Shown here: one piece after another, positions 5,042 to 7,751 of the stretch
Position numbering within the stretch: position 1 is the stretch's first letter
How the letters are laid out: each line of letters starts with the position of its first letter
From: Spirochaetaceae bacterium
Lineage (GTDB): Bacteria; Spirochaetota; Spirochaetia; Treponematales; Breznakiellaceae
Assembly: GCA_031280115.1 (NCBI GenBank)
Contig: JAITHF010000234.1
Coordinates: 1-7,751 of the forward strand
Direction of reading: 5' to 3'
Length of the DNA: 7,751 nucleotides
Program-made: the position numbers and the translations under genes
Notes under the pieces: model-generated
Databases searched by the model: none
What the model saw: only the letters and a program-made list of their open reading frames with translations
What the model was told of the DNA's origin: nothing

Positions 5042-6312
5042 AAGTATATACATTTCCCCGGGGCGGACTTTCTTTTGAAGACCCCACGGTTCCCCCCAGA
5101 GATGCCGGGGTTATCGCGTTTCTTCCGGCTTTGTCAGTGGTTCCGCTTATCCAGCATACCGGCGGCAAGGCGCTGCCTGTGGTGGCGGCGGGGGATCAGG
5201 TTCGGGAGGGAATGCTTATCGCCAAGGCCCAGGGCGCAGGCTCGGCCAACATCCACGCGCCGGTTCCGGGCAGCGTGGTCCGCCTGGTCTCATGGGAGCA
5301 TAACGAAGGGCTGGTTATCCGTCTAGGCGGCGGGTTTGAGAAACTGGGCAAAGAGGAAAAGGCGTTTCCCTGGGAAGACCTTATGCCCTTTGCCTTACAG
5401 CAGCTTATCGCGGAGCAGGGCATCGTGGAAATGGAAGGTTTGGGCAGGCCGGCGGCGGAGATTCTCGGCAGCTTCCGCGCCGCGCCAGAGGAGCCGGCCT
5501 CCCTTGTGGTACGCTGTGTGTTCGACGACCCCTGGCTTGCGGCGGATTATGTGCTGTGCCGCGAAAGGCTCAAGGCGGTGGTGGAGGGAAGCGCTATTGT
5601 ATGCCGGTCAGTCAAGATAAACCGTATCGTGTACGCAGTTTCCCATCGGGAGAAGGACTTAGGGGGCCTCTTTCTCAAAGAAGCGGAATCCTATGGCGTG
5701 CCGGCGTCTCTGGCGCTGGTGGGATCTCGCTATCCCCAGAGAAACCGGCGGGAACTTGAGATGGTCTTACGGAACTACGAGAAGCATGAGGGGCTTAATC
5801 TGGGGGCATTTCTTATTATGGGGCCGGCGACGCTTGCGGCGGTACACGACGGGGTAAAACTAAAAAAGCCTATTTTAGAACGGTACGTGGCAGTAGGCGG
5901 CTCGGCGGTAAAAACCCCGCAAGTTATGCGGGTCCGCATAGGCACGCGGCTTAAAGACGTGTTTGCCGAATGCGGCGGCTTTACAGGCGAGCCCCAGCGG
6001 ATTATCATCGGCTCTCCCCTGTCAGGGCGCCGCGTAACCGATCTGGACGAACCGGTGGTTAAGACCAGCTACGCGGCGGCGGCGCTGCTGGAACACCAGG
6101 GCGGCGGCACGGTTATGCGGAACTGTATCGGGTGCGGCGAATGCAGGATGGTCTGTCCGGTGGAACTTGACCCGGAATTTCTTTTCAAGGGGATTAAGGG
6201 CGCTGTTCCGGGAACGCCCCAAGCCCGCGAGTGCCACGGGTGCGGGTGCTGCGACCTGGTGTGTCCGTCCCGTATTCCCCTCAGCGCGATTATCCATGAC
6301 CGGAGGATGTAA
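5038..6312 (+). CDS. rnfC: Rnf complex subunit RnfC, with altered NAD/FMN-binding region
   Basis: RnfC is the peripheral cytoplasmic subunit that normally passes electrons between Rnf and NAD(H). This protein is 424 residues, close to short bacterial RnfCs. The N-terminal barrel-sandwich domain is clear: PRGGLSFED (7-15), IQHTGGKALPVVAAGDQVREG (38-58) and HAPVPGSVV (73-81). A central Complex I 51-kDa-like region (about 115-275) is followed by the SLBB-like part (about 280-320). Two 4Fe-4S motifs close the protein: C363, C366, C369, C373 and C399, C402, C405, C409, each followed by proline. The central region departs from the family: the glycine-rich FMN loop (GLGGAGFPT in typical members) reads EGLGRPAAEI (133-142), and the NGAECEPYLT block reads RCVFDDPWLA (159-168). 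The start overlaps the upstream stop; CGGA seven bases upstream is a weak ribosome site. Identity is firm; NAD(H) use is doubtful. Confidence 0.94.
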   Translation: MKVYTFPRGGLSFEDPTVPPRDAGVIAFLPALSVVPLIQHTGGKALPVVAAGDQVREGMLIAKAQGAGSANIHAPVPGSVVRLVSWEHNEGLVIRLGGGFEKLGKEEKAFPWEDLMPFALQQLIAEQGIVEMEGLGRPAAEILGSFRAAPEEPASLVVRCVFDDPWLAADYVLCRERLKAVVEGSAIVCRSVKINRIVYAVSHREKDLGGLFLKEAESYGVPASLALVGSRYPQRNRRELEMVLRNYEKHEGLNLGAFLIMGPATLAAVHDGVKLKKPILERYVAVGGSAVKTPQVMRVRIGTRLKDVFAECGGFTGEPQRIIIGSPLSGRRVTDLDEPVVKTSYAAAALLEHQGGGTVMRNCIGCGECRMVCPVELDPEFLFKGIKGAVPGTPQARECHGCGCCDLVCPSRIPLSAIIHDRRM

Positions 6313-6315
6313 AAG

Positions 6316-7437
6316 ATGGCCACCCAGAATACGCGGCTCTATAAGCCGCAAATAAACCTGTCCAATCCCACTGCGGCGCGGATGTGGCTGGTCAGCCTCT
6401 GCGCGGCGCTTGCGGTACTCCAGTCCTCTCTCAGCGACTCTTTCGCGTCTCTTATTGTGGCGTTCAGCGCGGTGGTTGCCGCCATAGTAACCGAATCGCT
6501 TATCTATTTCAGAACCGAGCGGTCAGGGACCATAAAAGACGGGAGCGCGGTTACGTCCGCGCTGGTTCTGACGCTCCTTTTACCCAACCAGATACATCCG
6601 GTCTACGCGGCCCTGGGCGCGGCGTTCGCCATGACCGTGGTGAAACACAGTTTCGGAGGGCTTGGGGCGAACTGGATGAACCCCGCCCTTGGGGGCTGGC
6701 TCTTTATCCGCTTCTCATGGCCGGAAGTATTTCATAAAGCCTTGGAAAAATCCCCTCTGGCGCTGCTTTTGGAAGGCATGAAACAGGGGCTTGAAGATCC
6801 TGAAGGTTCTCCCCTAGGAATCCTTAAACTCATAGAAGCCGCCCGAGAAGCCCCGCAGGACCCCTTCTTAAACGGGCTTTTAAGCTCCTTTCTCAATGGC
6901 GGGCTCTTTTCGTTTACCGCCCTTGAATTCCCCGAATCCTACATCGAACTTTTTAACGCTTCAGCCCCGGGCATCATCGCGGACCGGGGGATTCTGGCGC
7001 TCCTTTTGGGAACCGTTATCCTTACCGCCGCGCAGACCCGCCGGAGCTGGGTTCCCGCGGCCTATCTGGGGGTGTACCTCCTGTTAGTGCGGATATTCGG
7101 CGCCATCCCCTTCGGCGGGTCCCTGGGGCAGGGGGACCTTTTGTTCGGCCTTTTCTCAGGGGGCGTCCTTGCCGCGGCGTTCCTCCTCATTTCCGAACCG
7201 GCCACGGGGCCGAAATCAAACCGGGGGATTCTGGGGGCCGCGGTCCTGGGGGGCGCTCTGGCCTTTCTATTCCGCTACCGCGGGCTTGAAACCTACGGTG
7301 CCTTTGCGGCATTAGGGCTGATAAACGCCCTGGTGCCGGTGATACGGGACCTTGAAAGCAGGCTACTTTATAAAGACGGAGTTTTGTGTTATGAAAGAAA
7401 CGAAAGAAATGAAAAAAATGAATATAAAAAAGCGTAG
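6316..7437 (+). CDS. rnfD: Rnf complex membrane subunit RnfD
   Basis: RnfD is an NqrB-like integral membrane subunit that normally carries a covalently bound FMN and takes part in ion-coupled electron transfer. The 373-residue product has about eight to ten hydrophobic segments (for example 22-40, 44-64, 78-90, 96-110, 225-240, 246-262, 275-293, 303-319, 325-343). It carries the family blocks KDGSAVTSALVLTLLLP (74-90) and KHSFGGLGANWMNPALGG (110-127). In the loop where ApbE-type flavinylation motifs (about DxxSGAT) occur, this protein reads LEDPEGSPLGILK (159-171): the PL..LK context remains but the SGAT element is missing. The hydrophilic tail (359-373) is A-rich at the DNA level and overlaps a small reading frame. 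Start ATG 6316 has a strong GGAGG at 6302-6306 inside the rnfC end, with a 3-base gap after the rnfC stop. Identity is firm. Confidence 0.94.
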   Translation: MATQNTRLYKPQINLSNPTAARMWLVSLCAALAVLQSSLSDSFASLIVAFSAVVAAIVTESLIYFRTERSGTIKDGSAVTSALVLTLLLPNQIHPVYAALGAAFAMTVVKHSFGGLGANWMNPALGGWLFIRFSWPEVFHKALEKSPLALLLEGMKQGLEDPEGSPLGILKLIEAAREAPQDPFLNGLLSSFLNGGLFSFTALEFPESYIELFNASAPGIIADRGILALLLGTVILTAAQTRRSWVPAAYLGVYLLLVRIFGAIPFGGSLGQGDLLFGLFSGGVLAAAFLLISEPATGPKSNRGILGAAVLGGALAFLFRYRGLETYGAFAALGLINALVPVIRDLESRLLYKDGVLCYERNERNEKNEYKKA

Positions 7438-7507
7438 CCCCGCCGGTTCAGGCGTGCCCCATCCTCCTGCCGCAGAACATTGTTTGAAACGGAGAATGAG
7501 TCCATGA
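7391..7507 (+). CDS. Possible 38-residue small protein between rnfD and rnfG
   Basis: An ATG at 7391, in the +1 frame relative to rnfD, opens a 38-codon frame ending in TGA 7505-7507. A GGAG at 7378-7381 lies nine bases before the ATG, the same spacing seen for rnfD and for the gene at 7504. The stop overlaps the next gene's ATG as ATGA, the same junction used before rnfC. The peptide begins MKETKEMKKMNIKKRS and is strongly basic, with a proline/glycine-rich middle and no membrane segment. It overlaps rnfD by 47 bases. It could be a real small gene, a coupling device that feeds ribosomes to the next gene, or chance. No homology can be judged. Confidence 0.35.
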   Translation: MKETKEMKKMNIKKRSPAGSGVPHPPAAEHCLKRRMSP

Positions 7508-7751
7508 AACGAGCCGGAGATACACGGGAAGCGGGCATCCTTGCCGCGTGGATTTTAGGCCCCCTTCTTATAGGCGGACTTTTGTGGTTTTTTACCCAGC
7601 CCCTGCGGGCAGAACTCCTTCAGGAACAGGTAAACGCCCTCCTGGGTGAACGCTATGCGCTGGACCCGGCGCTTCCCCCGGCGGCCCTTCCTAAGACGCG
7701 GCTCCCTCTAGGAACATGGTACGCCCTGCGGGATTCCGCACAGCGAGCCTT
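7504..7751 (+). CDS. rnfG: Probable Rnf subunit RnfG, N-terminal part only
   Basis: The frame runs from ATG 7504 off the window end (82 complete codons). The visible part has a short charged N-terminus (MKRAGDTREAG), one hydrophobic helix (about 12-31) and then a soluble region containing LGTWYALRDSAQRA. This fits RnfG, a single-helix protein whose extracytoplasmic FMN-binding domain carries a covalently attached flavin on a C-terminal threonine or serine. That domain lies outside the window, so the call rests mainly on position directly after rnfD and on the N-terminal shape. GGAG at 7491-7494 is nine bases upstream of the start. The 66-base gap after rnfD is filled by the small reading frame described at 7391. 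Confidence 0.68.
   Translation, partial: MKRAGDTREAGILAAWILGPLLIGGLLWFFTQPLRAELLQEQVNALLGERYALDPALPPAALPKTRLPLGTWYALRDSAQRA

Overview
The window looks like a stretch of a GC-rich bacterial chromosome, most likely a spirochaete of the Treponema type. This is an inference from gene content and protein character (a clostridial-style rnfC-rnfD-rnfG order and the style of RuvA), not from a marker gene such as 16S rRNA. No transposase, integrase, CRISPR array or phage gene is visible. It reads as ordinary chromosome with one unusual energy-metabolism operon.

Layout. Positions 1-896 hold the 3' end of a tetratricopeptide-repeat (TPR) protein gene built from near-identical 102-bp units. At 910-938 a strong sigma70-type promoter feeds ruvA (945-1535, Holliday-junction branch migration), with its predicted start site on the ruvA ATG. 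A tRNA-Pro(UGG) gene with an odd D arm follows (1587-1659). A short convergent intergenic region full of inverted repeats (about 1660-1794) separates it from a minus-strand iron-dependent alcohol dehydrogenase (1795-2922). A divergent promoter region (2923-3082) then launches a rightward operon: a divergent-PAP2-family membrane protein (3083-3565), an unrecognised multi-spanning membrane protein (3575-5041), rnfC (5038-6312), rnfD (6316-7437), a possible 38-codon small gene (7391-7507) and the start of a gene whose position and N-terminal shape fit rnfG (7504 to the window edge). rnfE, rnfA and rnfB would be expected downstream.

How the genes work together. Rnf is a membrane complex that couples electron flow between ferredoxin and NAD to ion pumping. 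Here rnfC and rnfD keep the family fold and, in RnfC, both 4Fe-4S cluster motifs. The RnfC sequences that in other bacteria bind FMN and NAD(H) are strongly altered, and the ApbE-type flavinylation motif of RnfD is not recognisable. The 488-residue membrane protein overlaps rnfC by four bases (ATGA), so it is probably made together with Rnf and is a candidate extra subunit. The PAP2-family gene nine bases upstream is apparently part of the same transcript. The most interesting possibility in this window is therefore an Rnf variant with an altered electron acceptor and added membrane components. That is an inference needing comparison with other spirochaete Rnf loci.

Control signals. Three plus-strand promoters (ruvA, tRNA-Pro, the Rnf operon) share a TTGACA-like -35 box and a 17-bp spacer. 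For ruvA and the PAP2-family gene the -10 box ends exactly 6 nt before the ATG, which predicts leaderless transcripts.
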